Positions 43,440 through 55,300 of a DNA stretch of 64,000 nt are shown here, piece after piece (the stretch's first letter is position 1; the number at the start of each line of letters is the position of its first letter). A program made the position numbers and the translations under genes. The DNA is from Marchantia polymorpha subsp. ruderalis. Its lineage: Eukaryota > Streptophyta > Marchantiopsida > Marchantiales > Marchantiaceae. Under the pieces are notes generated by a model that ran no database searches, was not told the DNA's origin, and was given only the letters and a program-made list of their open reading frames with translations. The stretch spans positions 7,572,001 to 7,636,000 of the forward strand of contig AP031358.1 in the NCBI GenBank assembly GCA_037833965.1, given 5' to 3'.

Positions 43440-45845
43440 ACGGCGACGCTGCCCGACCCCCGACGTGAGTCGGTCGAAGAGACGTGCTTGTTGCCAGTGC
43501 ATGACTGTTGGATTATGAGCCCAGTTCAGCCACCAATGATCTTAATGACGCTCGTACAGAGATCGTCTCACAGTGAGAAAGCTCCATGCAGTTCAAGCAT
43601 CATGCGATCGATTGCATGTGGCAACACGTCCCAACGAAGCGCGCCTGTCATTCTCATCACGTACTCCAATCATTCGTTTCCCATTTCAGCCCGTACACAA
43701 ACAACATTGGGGAAATAAAATCTCATTTTTGCTACAATTGGTGGCCTGCCCACACTCTCACGCAGGTGAATCATCACGATTTTAGAATTGTCAGTATTTA
43801 GTCAGCTCTCGTTGACTTACTCATCTTTTAGGAACAGTCAAAGTCAAGGCCTCAGAGTTCAGTTTTGGTAATAAGTTGACTCACCTGCTGCGGTGGGAGA
43901 GCTTAAAGAGACCGCGTCTAAAAAGTGAAATATATTACCTCACTCCTGATCATGCGAGGTCTCTTCCCTCTTTCTGAATTTAATTTTCTGCATACAGCTG
44001 TTTTGAATGTCATGGCACATGGCGAACGTATGTGTGGACAACAAAGTTGAATATAATGTGGGTTGTTACGAAGATGCTGGGGCATGAGAATCGCTTAGCA
44101 CTGTAAACCTGATGTAAATTTTAATTTGATGCCATTTATGTTTGACTTAAGAACATTGTTATTAGCATTCGACTTAAAAAATATCTCTTATTTCAAACTT
44201 TGTATTTATCATAGTTAATGGTCATGATGTATCACATACAAATATATAAAATAGATAAAGATACGAATCGACATAAAATTTCTTTGAGAACCTTTATAAA
44301 CCAATTTCAAACATTCAGTCAAAATGTTGTATGTCATGAAACTGCAACTTGTTATATAACAGACATGAAATGTCTCTATATTCATATTACATTATGGTTC
44401 AATAAGACTTTATAAAAAACAAAGTTAAAAAAAGTGCATGTTAAAAGAATTATCTTGTATTATTTCAAAAGAAAAAGTATAAAATGTTGGAATGATTATA
44501 AAAGTTATCTAAATTTATCTAAAAAGTCAAGATTACGTTAATGATATTATGTATTACGTTATGATAATTACTTGTACTTGAATTATACATCACAATTGGA
44601 TATGGTCTTGAATCTGAAGTTGGAGCATACAAACATATATGTTGTCCATACTCAATGGCAGGAAAGTATGATTATCTAAAGTTTTTAGATTTCACCTAAA
44701 ATTAAGCATGGTAATCAACAGAATCTCTCGAACAATAATGTGATGAAAATACAAGAGATAAAATCATGAAACCAAACGATTATCTGTATATACTTATCTC
44801 GCCCCATGATATAGGAAATGTTTGCACATTATACCATAGGGAGGGGAAAATATAGTAAAATAATAACTTTAAGTAAGTGTTCTTGTATTTTTAGACGTAC
44901 CAGAAGACGATAAGAAGCACAAAATACTTGAATCCGCTTCTGAAAAAGGGTGTCAGATACATGGAAAAGCATACCAGAGGTAATTTTCACATTTATCATG
45001 AAAGAGGTATCAAATGATCGCACAGAGACTGCTCTGGTAATTAATATAGGTACTTCAACTCGACCTGGCTCTCCACTTTGTAAAAAGGGTTTAAGATACA
45101 TGGATAAGAAGGACACCAAGAAACTTCACAAAGATAGGAAGACGAGCCGTTAAAGGGTAAAGGAGGGAAAAGTAATTTATTTAGAGAAGACCTCGTTCAA
45201 AAAGATGCTTTGGAATAAGTCTTCAGTGCTTCTTTTGCTTTTTGTGTCAGTTCAGTGTCCTACTTTTCGCTAACAATATAAGAACAGCAGAAGAAAAAGG
45301 AAGAGGAGCATGCCTACTTCGATTTTCCGAAGTACTTTCAGTTTTACAACAAAGAATTGGATACTATAAATCTTGAATTGAACGTGTCTATGCTTCGTCC
45401 ATTTTAACTCTTACTCTGCTATTGGGAGTCAACAGTAAACAGAGAAATTGTTACGCGCTGATTGCATTTGAATATTATCAATTTTTTAAAATATCAAGTG
45501 TTTGGAAATATCAGAGTAAATTTTACTTTCTTGAACTGCCAGAATACAAAATTTAAACAAAGTATCCCAAATTTGACCCCGTGGTACACACGTTGGTTTC
45601 GAACCAAAGATATCCAGTGCATTTATCGATTATTATTTTATTTAAGTATGTTTTATCTTCCATAAAGTATTAAATATTTTTTATTTAGGATTCAATCTTA
45701 AAGTTGTAGATCTTTAAAATTTGTAAAGGGATTTTGAAAATGATATATTCTATGATCGAAAGTTCATTGTTTTGATTACAATCAAAACTCAATATAAGGA
45801 TACGTGAGATTGTAGGATATGTAGAGATATACTTATAATAAAGAT
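43440..45845. other. spacer, no gene seen
   Basis: Upstream region of the 233-codon ORF, then AT-rich DNA. At 44937 and 45076 two imperfect copies of a stretch encoding KKG-RYM-K lie 139 bp apart in different frames, a possible old partial duplication. The first lies just downstream of a TTTTTAGACG acceptor-like site. Nothing else is recognisable. Confidence 0.35.
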
Positions 45846-46062
45846 GGGTTTGGGATAGTTATTCATCACTTAGGATTAATTAGACCTCACTCTACTATAT
45901 GGAGTTATCTTATTGGTTAATGCAAGATAGTCAGTTTTTTTATTAGTCGATGCAAGGTAATAGGGATGCAATAGCAATTATAGGATGTTTGACCAATCAA
46001 ATAAATCCGTCTAATAAGGTGAAGGATAATTAGACCTAAGTGAATGATAACTAAACCCACCC
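45846..46062. mobile_element. MITE (217 bp) with inverted ends and target-site duplication
   Basis: The left end GGGTTTGGGATAGTTATTCA followed by TCACTTAGG is inverted at the right end (…CCTAAGTGAATGATAACTAAACCCACCC), giving imperfect arms of roughly 45 bp. It is flanked by the direct repeat TAAAGAT (45839-45845 and 46063-46069), which could be read as 8 bp with the next G. A 7-8 bp duplication suggests a hAT-type non-autonomous element. It has no coding capacity. Confidence 0.65.
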
Positions 46063-46553
46063 TAAAGATGTATTATTTAGACTATTTAGAAAAATTATAT
46101 CTAGCGGGAATAGATGTAGAAGTCTTGCAGCAATCTTTCTCGAAATCATCTATTGTAGACATATTGAGAATGTTTTCCTTATGATAATGCATTTCTCAAC
46201 ATCGCTCAAGGTTTTAAGTTGTTTCTTGTACTCCATTTTGGTGGTTATGTTGTTGTGGATTTAGAAGTAAGGATACGCGTCAAGGTCTAAGTAAAAGAGG
46301 AATGAGAATGACTAAGGACATCCTTGCGGCCAAGATATCCTTATTTTGCCATCTAAAATCTAAGGGACCTCAAAAAATATCCTTATAAGGAATATCTTTA
46401 TACCGAGGTTTGACTGAATCACCTCATGATCAAAAGAATGAAATATCTGTTCTTTACTTAAAAGACAAGATAATGATCATCATCATGATATGCAATGTCA
46501 ATGCATAAATAATATAAGGCCTTGGTGCAATTGTAATGTCATTAATTATCATT

Positions 46554-46575
46554 GTATATATATATATATATATAT
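46554..46575. repeat. (AT)n microsatellite
   Basis: Alternating T/A run, directly visible. Confidence 0.85.
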
Positions 46576-47834
46576 TTATTTATAAAACAATTGTTGGCAG
46601 TATGTAAAGGTATAAAGATTACATCAACTAATGTGACTTGTAATATTCTATTGCTGTTTGTCGTTTCATGTAGATACAGTAAGTGATACTAACCAAAATA
46701 TTTGACAATGATACTGTAAGAGATTAATCCCTGGTTCCATTTGCTTAAGAAAGATAACGGAAACTAGTTGAAAATTCTAGTTTCTTCTATATTGCAAATG
46801 ATTAAACATGATTTTTCGTAATGATACCGAAGGAGATCAGTCGATTACTCTTGTTGTTCGCCAAGGTTGACGGGTGGGTATAAGATGAATTGGCTATGGA
46901 CTTAGCCCCGTCCACGTCGAGGACATTTTTCCTCTTCTACTCTTTCGCCGAGTCGTTTCCTTTCAGTGACGCTTGATGCGATCTTCCGATTTGTTCCTTA
47001 TCCACTGAGGACCAGTCCCGCGTCGGAGGACTTGGTCCCTCGTCGACACTTCCGCCGGAGAAAACGGCGGAAGTTTTCTACCGGCGAGTGCATTCAATAG
47101 TTGCGGAGTACGTGGCAGCCTCTGACTTTTGGGAAGATGAGAGTGTCAGTGTCAGGGGGTGGAAGGGAGAGTAACTTCTCATCTCGTTCTCAGACGCCTT
47201 GCTTGTAGTGCATAGCGCATACGTCGACTTACGTTCGGTACTGTTCGGTGCATACCTCATGGAATGTTCGGTGGACTCAGTCCAGTGCAGTGCCCTTCAA
47301 TTACACTGCACAATTCAATGACACTGAACGCTGCGTTGGAAAGGTCAACATCGGTGCAGTCATTACTCGAAGTCAATGGTTACTTTCAGTCGACAGCGTC
47401 GTCAAGATGAGCATTCGGATTTAGAAAGATGCCGTGGTCGAGTTCTACTCGAAGCCGCCAGCTTCGCCCATAAAAACTTCTCCTACCCTGTCTGGCCATC
47501 GTTCAAGGCACGGCAGAAATATCCAGCACTGCTCAAAAGGATGATGATCTTCCACGAAATCCACGTTCGTTTATGACCTTGCAAAGCTGCTGCTGCTGTT
47601 GTTGTTCCGTTGCAAGCAATCGGCCAGTCGGCCAGTCGGCAGCGCTTGCCGGGCGTGCGAGCCAAGTCTAACATTCGTGCTTTCGGATCTTGGGGCAAAA
47701 TTTAAACCTGAGAGATGAGTTCGTTAGTGGATTTTCCCTCCTCGCAGTAGCATTCCTCGTGGCCAAGAATGTGAGGACAAAGACTCTCATGTGCTGTCAT
47801 TGCGTGGGTCCCAAATCCTGTGTAGATTTTGTCA

Positions 47835-47898
47835 GCGGCAGAAGGGGAGGAAGGGAAGGGAAAGGAGGGGAGGGGAGGAGAGGAGGAGGAGGAGGAGC
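47835..47898 (+). repeat. homopurine (GGA)n tract
   Basis: More than 60 bases are almost purely A/G on the plus strand, ending in GGAGGAGGAGGAGG just before an upstream ATG. It lies in the presumed 5' UTR or promoter of the chitinase gene. Confidence 0.8.
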
Positions 47899-47899
47899 C

Positions 47900-47947
47900 A
47901 TGGCGATGAGGGAGGGTATATTATGTCGGTATGAGTCAGTTGTCTGA
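47900..47947 (+). CDS. possible 15-codon upstream ORF
   Basis: ATG 47900 to TGA 47945 encodes MAMREGILCRYESVV and lies 120 nt before the chitinase start. If transcription begins upstream of the purine tract it would be a uORF that could lower translation of the main frame. This depends on the unknown transcription start. Confidence 0.25.
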   Translation: MAMREGILCRYESVV

Positions 47948-48066
47948 GATCAGGAGGAATTCCAAGAACTGCCGAACACAATTTGAAAGCTGAAATCTTG
48001 AAATTTTGAATATTCTGGAGTCGATCGAGAGTGGAAATTGAAAAAAAATTAGAAGACGGACGAGCC

Positions 48067-49648
48067 ATGGCGCGAGCATGGGCGATCGTGTGGTCGCTTA
48101 TAGGAATTGTGTTGATGGGCAGAGTAGGAGCTCAAGAGAATGGCACAGCAACGACGGTCAAGGGAGGGTACTGGCAGGAAGGGAGTACGAGAGTGCCAGC
48201 ATCGGCGATCAACGCATCGTTGTTCACTCACATATTTTACGCCTTTGCGTTCATTGAAAGTAACACCAGTCTGCTGAAGCCGAGCGCCAATGATGTCGAC
48301 ATCGAGACATTCAGCCAGACCGTGAAAAAGATCAACCCCGAAGTGAAGACTCTCATCTCCATCAGTGCCAGCGGTCCTGAGTTTCAGGAAGTCATGCAGA
48401 CGGAGCAATCTCGGCAAGCGTTCATCAATTCCAGCATTTCTCTTGCCAGATCGAATGGCTTCGACGGACTGGACCTGGACTACGAGTTCGCCCAATCTCA
48501 AGCCGAAATGGACAACTTCTCTTCTTTCATTGCAGAATGGCGTGTGGCAGTAAATTCGGAATCGACGACGGCGCCACTCCTTCTCACTGCAGCTGTATAC
48601 TACAAACCAGTGCTGGCCAATGTGGGCGTGGGAACGTACCCTGTCAAATCCATCTCTGAGAACCTCGACTTTGTAAACATAATGTGCTATGACTTTCATG
48701 GCAGTTGGGATGTCACACAGACCGGTGCTAATGCCAACCTCTACGACCCCGACAGCAATCTCAGTGCAGATTTTGGGATCACTTCTTGGCTCGAGGCCGG
48801 TTTGCCTTCTGAGAAAGCCGTGTTGGGTCTGACCTTGTACGGGAGATCGTGGGTATTGAAGGACCAGAACGAGGCCACTGGCCTGAATGCCCCGGCCGTG
48901 GCTGCAGGGCCTGCCCAACCCATAAGCCAGGAGAAAGGAGTTTTTTTCTACGCAGAGGTGGCCACGTTCATCAAGGAGAAATCTGCCTCTGTCGTGACCG
49001 ATGGAACCTTGGTCACAAGCTACTGCCATGCCGACAACTTGTGGGTGTCATACGAGAATCAGGTTGTCATCACCCGCAAGGTCTTCTATGCTCAAAGCAA
49101 GAATTTGAGGGGATACTTTTTCTGGGCTATCACTCAAGACGACGACCTCTGGTCGATCAGTTATGCAGGCAAGTGATTCATCTTTCTCCAGCCCCTCGTT
49201 CGTTCGAGCTTGTGATTCTTTTTGCCCGGAGCTACAAATTCTTGCCTGTGCTGCTTCCATTTTTTTCCTTCATCAGCACCGCTGATGAAGGAAGCTGTTG
49301 CTGTTTTTGGTTTTCATGGTTTTCAAAATTTAGCAGATTATGTTGTGTTTCGTTCTGGCACGGGAGGAATTCCTTTCAGGATTTCCAGCAGATTTACAAA
49401 TTTCAGAAAAGGATGGATGTAAAATCTGTGAACTTGGTTTACCTAGTTTTTGAGGAGGGCGGCTAATAATATGTTCAAATGCATATGTGAGTGCAGCATC
49501 AGTAGCGATGGACACCGGTCCTCTCGCTCCTTCGCCACCAGGAATGCCATCATCGGCGCCCACTTCAGTCCTTCATGGTGGTTTCATGACACTACTAGTA
49601 GTTTTCCTCTGCGTTCTTGTCGGCAGTATTCAATTGTACAACTTGTAA
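48067..49648 (+). CDS. class V chitinase (glycoside hydrolase 18), possibly membrane- or GPI-anchored
   Basis: From ATG 48067 the protein starts with a signal peptide (ARAWAIVWSLIGIVLMGRVGA), then a GH18 barrel: GGYW near the start, HIFYAFAFI, catalytic DGLDLDYE with D133, D136, D138 and general acid E140, NIMCYDFHGSWD, and the C-terminal barrel Trp in FFWAIT. Unspliced, the frame ends at 49176 (369 residues). A better model uses the donor CAG|GCAAGT at 49168/49169 (a GC-AG intron) and the acceptor at 49496. This adds exon 49497-49648 and gives 417 residues ending in a Pro/Ser-rich linker and the hydrophobic tail MTLLVVFLCVLVG, like a GPI signal or membrane anchor. The family cuts beta-1,4-GlcNAc chains, often in defence or symbiosis. 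Domain call secure; the 3' exon is moderately supported. Confidence 0.88.
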
Positions 49649-51502
49649 ATTCCTCTGAACGAAGTGCCGTGTAGTTTCTCGCTCTTTTATCAATCGGCAG
49701 TTAGAAGTATTGGGTGTTGGGCTGTTGATATTAGAAGATCATTCATTTGACTGCATCCAGAATCTGTGAAACGCTTCTTATGAAACGAGGCTATCATACC
49801 TGAACATTTCGCAGCATACATGTACAGTGTGTCCACAGGAGTTACACAAAAGCATATTACTTTGAACTCTGCAGGTCAGATTAGAAGGGAACACCGTCAA
49901 GAGCTAGTTGCCATCCATCTAGGAGTTTCGAGTTGGAATATCCATGTACTATAAATTGTGCTCGATTGAGTCACTGTCTCATTGCGAATATATAGTTACG
50001 AAGTTGCAACAACTTTTTGTCTTGCCCCGTAGCAAACTGAACTCGAAATCTAGAACAGGTTGTTTATAGTTTGGAATCTCCAAAAGGCTGAAGGCCCTTT
50101 CCACTCATTTGTATGCAAAATGCATAAAATGGTGCTCGCCCGGCGTCTTTGGAGTCTGCACGAACGGTGACCTTTTTACTCAAGAGTAGAGTCATCACAT
50201 TCATATGGAAGTAAGACGGGCCACATGTACAATCTGCTGGAATGTAAACACCAGGTCCAGTAATTGCTCCATGCTTCAGTTTTGTCTCAAAGTGCATATT
50301 CCTAAAAGAGGATGCCATGAAACAACGTGTTGTTTCGAGGTCCGTACTATACCCACTTCATCCACTTCCACAACGGTGCGGCAGACTTCGGTTGCAAGGG
50401 ATTGAATGGACCGCATGCACTTTAACGGAAAGTGCCCCTTTCATGGTAACAACAATAAAAATCCCATTACTCTGAGAAGCCCACGTGCAAGTAACATGTT
50501 CCGAAAGCGTAACCACTCTCCGTCTAGAAGTGATAAAGCCCGAAAAGTGCCTTGCGTACGTAGTGGGTTCACAAGCACATCTTGACAACTACAAGTTCCG
50601 ATCTTAATCACAACCGACCCGATCGTTCTCGTTTGTTATTCCGAAGCTTTTGTACGCCCTTTCGGTTGTAGATGTTTACCTGCAGCTAAAGTTGCAATAG
50701 ACCTCTGTAGCAACTTTAGCTATGTTTGGTAGAGTCCCTCCCACTTATGTATTGCCAGAGCAGATAACACAACCGGATTGACCCTGCAGATTTTTTTCAG
50801 AAGAATAAACAGTTTGATAAATTCGTACATTCCATTCGGTACATGGTGTCTAGGAACGAGTGCAGAAAAAAATACACAATTCGATGCAAGAAATATGGAA
50901 GGAAGATGGCTAAAAAGGCTGGTAGTTGACACCAGGATATGTATTTTTATTTCCACCGCACAAATGATGTGGTTGCAAACCTAACACTCATTTTCTGCTG
51001 GACTTTCATACTTGAGATACCAGTCGTTCATTCATAGAATTACACTGCCCTGCACTGGAAACCAACCGTCTAGAGATTTCATCTTTCATCGCAGTCCTTC
51101 CGTGATCATTTCAAGCTACATCCACTAACCTTTAAATCAAGCTGAATTCACACTCAGCCTGATGAATTCGAGGAGGCTGAATTCTCACTCAGCCTCCTCG
51201 ACAGGAGTCCCAGAATCAGTCTGTGGCCAGGAGAGCAGATGGTCCTTTGTGATAATGCCTACCTACTTACATTTAATGACGAGGGATCCCAGAAGTTCAA
51301 AGCCTTGTGGCTCTCCGAGATCACCCAAAACATCAGATCAGGAGTTCTGTGTAGACTTCAAAGTATGTCAATAATCAATGTTTCATCCGAACCTAAGAAC
51401 GTAAAGAATCAGGAGCTGATGAATTGGAAATGGGAATATTGATGAGCTATTCACAAATAGAGTCGCCATAGGGCGCTCGTGCATCGCGCCAGAGTTTCCG
51501 CC
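49649..51502. other. spacer between two converging genes
   Basis: Holds the 3' regions of the chitinase (plus) and SDR (minus) genes. ORFs are short and motif-free. A direct repeat with a strong hairpin lies at 51141-51201. Nothing else is recognised. Confidence 0.45.
51141..51201. repeat. direct repeat and 13-bp hairpin near the SDR 3' end
   Basis: GCTGAATTC(A/T)CACTCAGCCT occurs at 51141-51160 and 51176-51195. TCGAGGAGGCTGA (51168-51180) pairs perfectly with 51189-51201 around an 8-nt loop. It lies about 300 bp downstream of the SDR stop codon. Confidence 0.85.
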
Positions 51503-52333
51503 CTACAAAGAGGACCAGACGGGGACAGCCGGCAGACTTTGCCCACCATCCACGATGAAGAGATTTCCCGTGACATAAGCGGAAGCATCGCTCGCGAGAA
51601 GAATTACGAGAGACGTCATGTCCGGATTGACGACGCCCCATCGGCCCATGGGAACAATCTTCTTGGCCACCTTAGGCCACCAGGCCTTCTCAAAAAGCTT
51701 GTCGGTGATGTCGGATCGAAACAAGCCGGCCGCAATTGCGTTGGACCGAATTTTGTACTTGCCCAACTCCAAAGCAAGAAGCTTGCTCAGCTGATTGGCG
51801 CTGGCCTTGGACGCGCCGTACGCGAGGCCGCCCGGAAGCATACTCCTCTCCAAGCCGGCGGTGGAGGTGATGGTGACAATCGAGCCCTGTTTCTCGGCCG
51901 CGCGCATTCTCCTGCCCACCGCCTTCACCATCAGCCATGGCCCTTTGGTGTTCGTCCTGAAAGTGCCATCCCACAGCGCTTCGTCGAGGTCCAGCGGATC
52001 CTTCACGGGGCCTCGAATTCCCGCATTGTTCACCAGCACGTCGATGCCGCCCTCGAAAATCTTCCACCCATCCTCCACCGCCGCATCGATCGCGCTCTCC
52101 TCGCCGCTCACGTCCACGCGCAGCACGGCCAGCTTCCCCGGCCGCGGAGCCCCGCTCGCCCCGTCCCACGGCAGCGCTGCCACCTCGGCCCGCAGCGCCT
52201 CCAGCAGCGGCAACCGGCGGGCGCAAGCGATCACATTGCACCCGTGCAGCGCCAGAGCCAGCGCCAGCTCGCGCCCGATCCCCGACGACGCTCCCGTCAC
52301 CAGGGCCACCTTACCGGTCAGGTCGTGCACCAT
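51503..52333 (-). CDS. short-chain dehydrogenase/reductase (classical SDR)
   Basis: Intronless, 276 residues from ATG 52333. A Rossmann fold begins at once: VALVTGASSGIG (TG-x3-G-x-G at residues 13-20), an Arg pair after the second strand (ACARR) suggesting NADPH preference, NNAG at 102-105, and catalytic Ser157 in TSTAG with Tyr172-x3-Lys176 in YGASK. The C-terminus has VTGNLFIVDGG. It resembles FabG-like plant SDRs that reduce carbonyls with NAD(P)H; the substrate cannot be told. The frame is open further upstream through a Lys run coded by an AAG repeat, but without ATG, so 52333 is taken as the start. There is no transit peptide, so it is probably cytosolic. Confidence 0.92.
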   Translation of the reverse strand: MVHDLTGKVALVTGASSGIGRELALALALHGCNVIACARRLPLLEALRAEVAALPWDGASGAPRPGKLAVLRVDVSGEESAIDAAVEDGWKIFEGGIDVLVNNAGIRGPVKDPLDLDEALWDGTFRTNTKGPWLMVKAVGRRMRAAEKQGSIVTITSTAGLERSMLPGGLAYGASKASANQLSKLLALELGKYKIRSNAIAAGLFRSDITDKLFEKAWWPKVAKKIVPMGRWGVVNPDMTSLVILLASDASAYVTGNLFIVDGGQSLPAVPVWSSL

Positions 52334-55300
52334 GCTGCTCGATCCGAATCGCCTCGCCTTCTTCTTCTTCTTCTTCTTCGTCGTCGTCCTCCTCCTCACC
52401 CGCGAGCAGATCCTCCCATCTCATCTCAGTGCGCGCTCGTGTGGCTTTCCTGTGATTTCCCAGCCGGGCATCGTCGACACCGCCTCGAGAGACTGCTGAC
52501 GATTTCGTCAGCGATTCGCGAGTCTCTTAGGCTTCCGAGACAAGAATAGTCACGTTTCATGCGATGGCAGTTTTGGCGAACCCTTTTCCAGTCGGAACAT
52601 TTTGACACTTGTCCCTCACTCGAACGACCAAAGGATAGTACTATAGTCGTTGTGTGGATAAGGGCAGTGCAACATGCTTCATCTTTGTAAGGCTTTTGTT
52701 GATGGGGTTCTACTGTCGAACCATTGGGATTTCAGCATAGAGTTGAAGATTTATGCTCTAATATGCAGTGTGTGAATTTGAACAGCAAATAGTTTGCCTG
52801 TGATAGAGTCAATGTGCATAGTTTCAAGGTCAAAATAATGGATTCTACTGGTGGATGTGTTTTCATTGTTAAATTTCAATTTGATATGATAAACACTGTA
52901 TTGTTATATTTTATGTTTTGAATATAGATTACATCAGTTTGATACACATATGTCGATGTTTGATTTTCTGTATCGTGATGATGTCAAAGATATTTACTTC
53001 ATGACAGGATATGTACATGGACGACAAATGAACGTTGTTCACTTCTAGAATATGTACTCTATAAATTTTACGTTCAAAGCAATATGAAAAATCAACATCT
53101 AGGTTTGCTTGTATATTATTAAAAATAATTTTAATGTATAAATTTGTGATGAACATATATATTAATGGTTGATTCATGTTTTTGATAGTGTTAGAAGATT
53201 CTGATGAAAATGTCAACGCATGTCAAACGCAATCAAATGTCAACGCATCCTATACTAACATAGTTAGAATCTTCCGGTAAAACCTGCAGAATTGTTCATC
53301 TACAGTTGACAAAGATTTAAGTTTTGACTCTTTCAATATAAGCTCATTATAGATTTGTCTCTTCTTTAAGTGTGTAAGTAAGAATAGCTTCATGGGACAC
53401 TCATCCTTTTCTGTTGTCTTCTTGGCACCACTAGTACATGAGTATGGACATGGCAACACGAAAGTATTATTTTGCTTGAGAAGTTGTAAAGCAATATTAA
53501 GAGCCAAATACGACATGTCTAAAAACAAGGTTTATACTCACTTCGTGCCTCTTCATTCACCACACATGAGATGTCGTAGGCTATGTCCAACTTCAGAGGA
53601 AGATTAGTCTAAGACTTCATAATGCTTTTCTTCTGTTGGAAACAATCATAATCATAATTATTAATATGAGCCCTTAGTTAAATGAGATTGATTTGTTACA
53701 TGAACAAAATAGTTAAACGTAAGGAAATGAGAACCGAGTGAGTACAAGCTCGGGGATAATTTCTTCTGGTGACAGCAGTACTATTGCTGAATCCGGAGGA
53801 AACGATTGAATAAAATATTTAAAATATGCCTCGCTTTATTTATGCATTTCACTTACAAAATTGTTCTAGATATTTCATAAAAATGAGCAAATTATCTGAT
53901 GGGACCCAAAAGAATGCACAAGCCTGTTTGGACCCAAAACGTTTCATTTTATCCACTTCGAATGCGCTTCCCACCATCGCCCAGATTCCATACTCTTGTA
54001 ACTGTTTCGTTTCCTGGAAAAACCACTGCAGCTCTTTTTCGAATAAACAGTTAGTTCTCCCCCATGATCAGTTCAGTAATTCTCCCCCAAGTCCCTGGTT
54101 GTCAACGAGGCATTCAAAACAGGCAGCAAACGTGACTTCGGCGAAGAGTTCTAGAAAGAAGGGAAAAGTGTAAATAAATAAGGCCCATATCTTATAACTG
54201 TAAAATCATTCTCAGATGTGAGAAATTGGGCTCTGGCAAGATCAAAATTGGCAACCATGAGAATTCACACAAAATACAGAAACTGGAAACCTGTATACTG
54301 GCTAATCTCCAGGTGCTCTCACCGGCATCAAAAGCTATAACTCAAACATGAACTTATAAATAGCAAGCACGGTTCTAATATGACTTTTCGCCAAGATGCT
54401 GAACTCTTACAACACAGACCACAAACACTTTGCAAGAACTCGCATGGGAACATACACGACGAAAGGCTGTAAGATGGGTCTGCTTGGATCCGTCAAGTAA
54501 AATTCTCTCAAGAAATTCAATGATCGGGATATTACGAGCAAGGGTACACATTCCTCGTTCATCATTTGACTAGATTTTCGGTTTTTCCAGCAGGGCTCAA
54601 GCACGTCAACAACGATACTTTCGGTAGAATGTCTCCTTTAAGAGAATGATTAGGTTGTTCGTCCCAGGCTACGTGCCACGAAAACATTTACGTGGTTAGG
54701 CAATGATCCATTTGTTGGTGATCCTTTGCAGAAGTTTCGGCAGACTTCGGCTTGGCACACCACTGTGTTACCCGTAACCAATTAGCCCTCAAGAATTGAA
54801 AAAGTGTTTAACAATCTTAACAAATGTAGTGTTCATTCGACAAAACACACTGAATTTAGAGTAAAACGAAGACAACTCCTTATTTATAACACTTTCATAT
54901 TTTCCGGTATACTAGCATTTAGAAACGGGTGGTAGGTCCTGTGACTGAGCAATATGGCCTGTGTAGTGGAACGATCCGAGACAATTATGTGACATAAACT
55001 AGCAATTAACATGTGTCTGTACATATCCATCTGCAAGACTTCGCTTTTACGCATTACGCTGGTAACCCACCGTACACCAATCTAAAAGGATAAGTTACAC
55101 GCCACTGCAATGTGCGCGCTCCTGTAAAGAAGTGGTCCTTGCGGAATGGCTACTCTGTACCTTGAAGTAATAGGGCCTTTGTATTATGCGATGCACACGT
55201 TGGATCAGTAAGTCGTGAAATACTCCTAGGTATAGTTTAACCCTTCTTCGTTGTCCCTTCTCCTTGGCATCCTCAACGATTCGGAAACTGCGCTTCCAAA

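Larger units (their letters stand above)
46063..47899. other. spacer and chitinase upstream region
   Basis: AT-rich to about 46860, including an (AT)n run at 46554-46575, then a GC-rich island to about 47700 with no convincing exon. A 10-bp perfect hairpin (ACTTCCGCCG / CGGCGGAAGT) lies at 47048-47074. The island and the following sequence probably hold the chitinase promoter and 5' UTR. Confidence 0.4.

Noticed and set aside
45593-45620. GGTTTCGAACC-like string suggesting a tRNA T-arm
   Set aside because: No acceptor stem, D-arm or anticodon arm can be folded around it.
48049-49029. 326-codon minus-strand ORF across the chitinase
   Set aside because: It is the shadow of the plus-strand GH18 frame, which has all catalytic motifs and a signal peptide.
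51479-52549. 356-codon plus-strand ORF across the SDR gene
   Set aside because: Shadow of the high-GC SDR coding strand; Arg/His/Pro-rich with no domain.
53826-54173. 115-codon plus-strand ORF
   Set aside because: No motif, composition like the surrounding spacer, and no evidence beyond openness.
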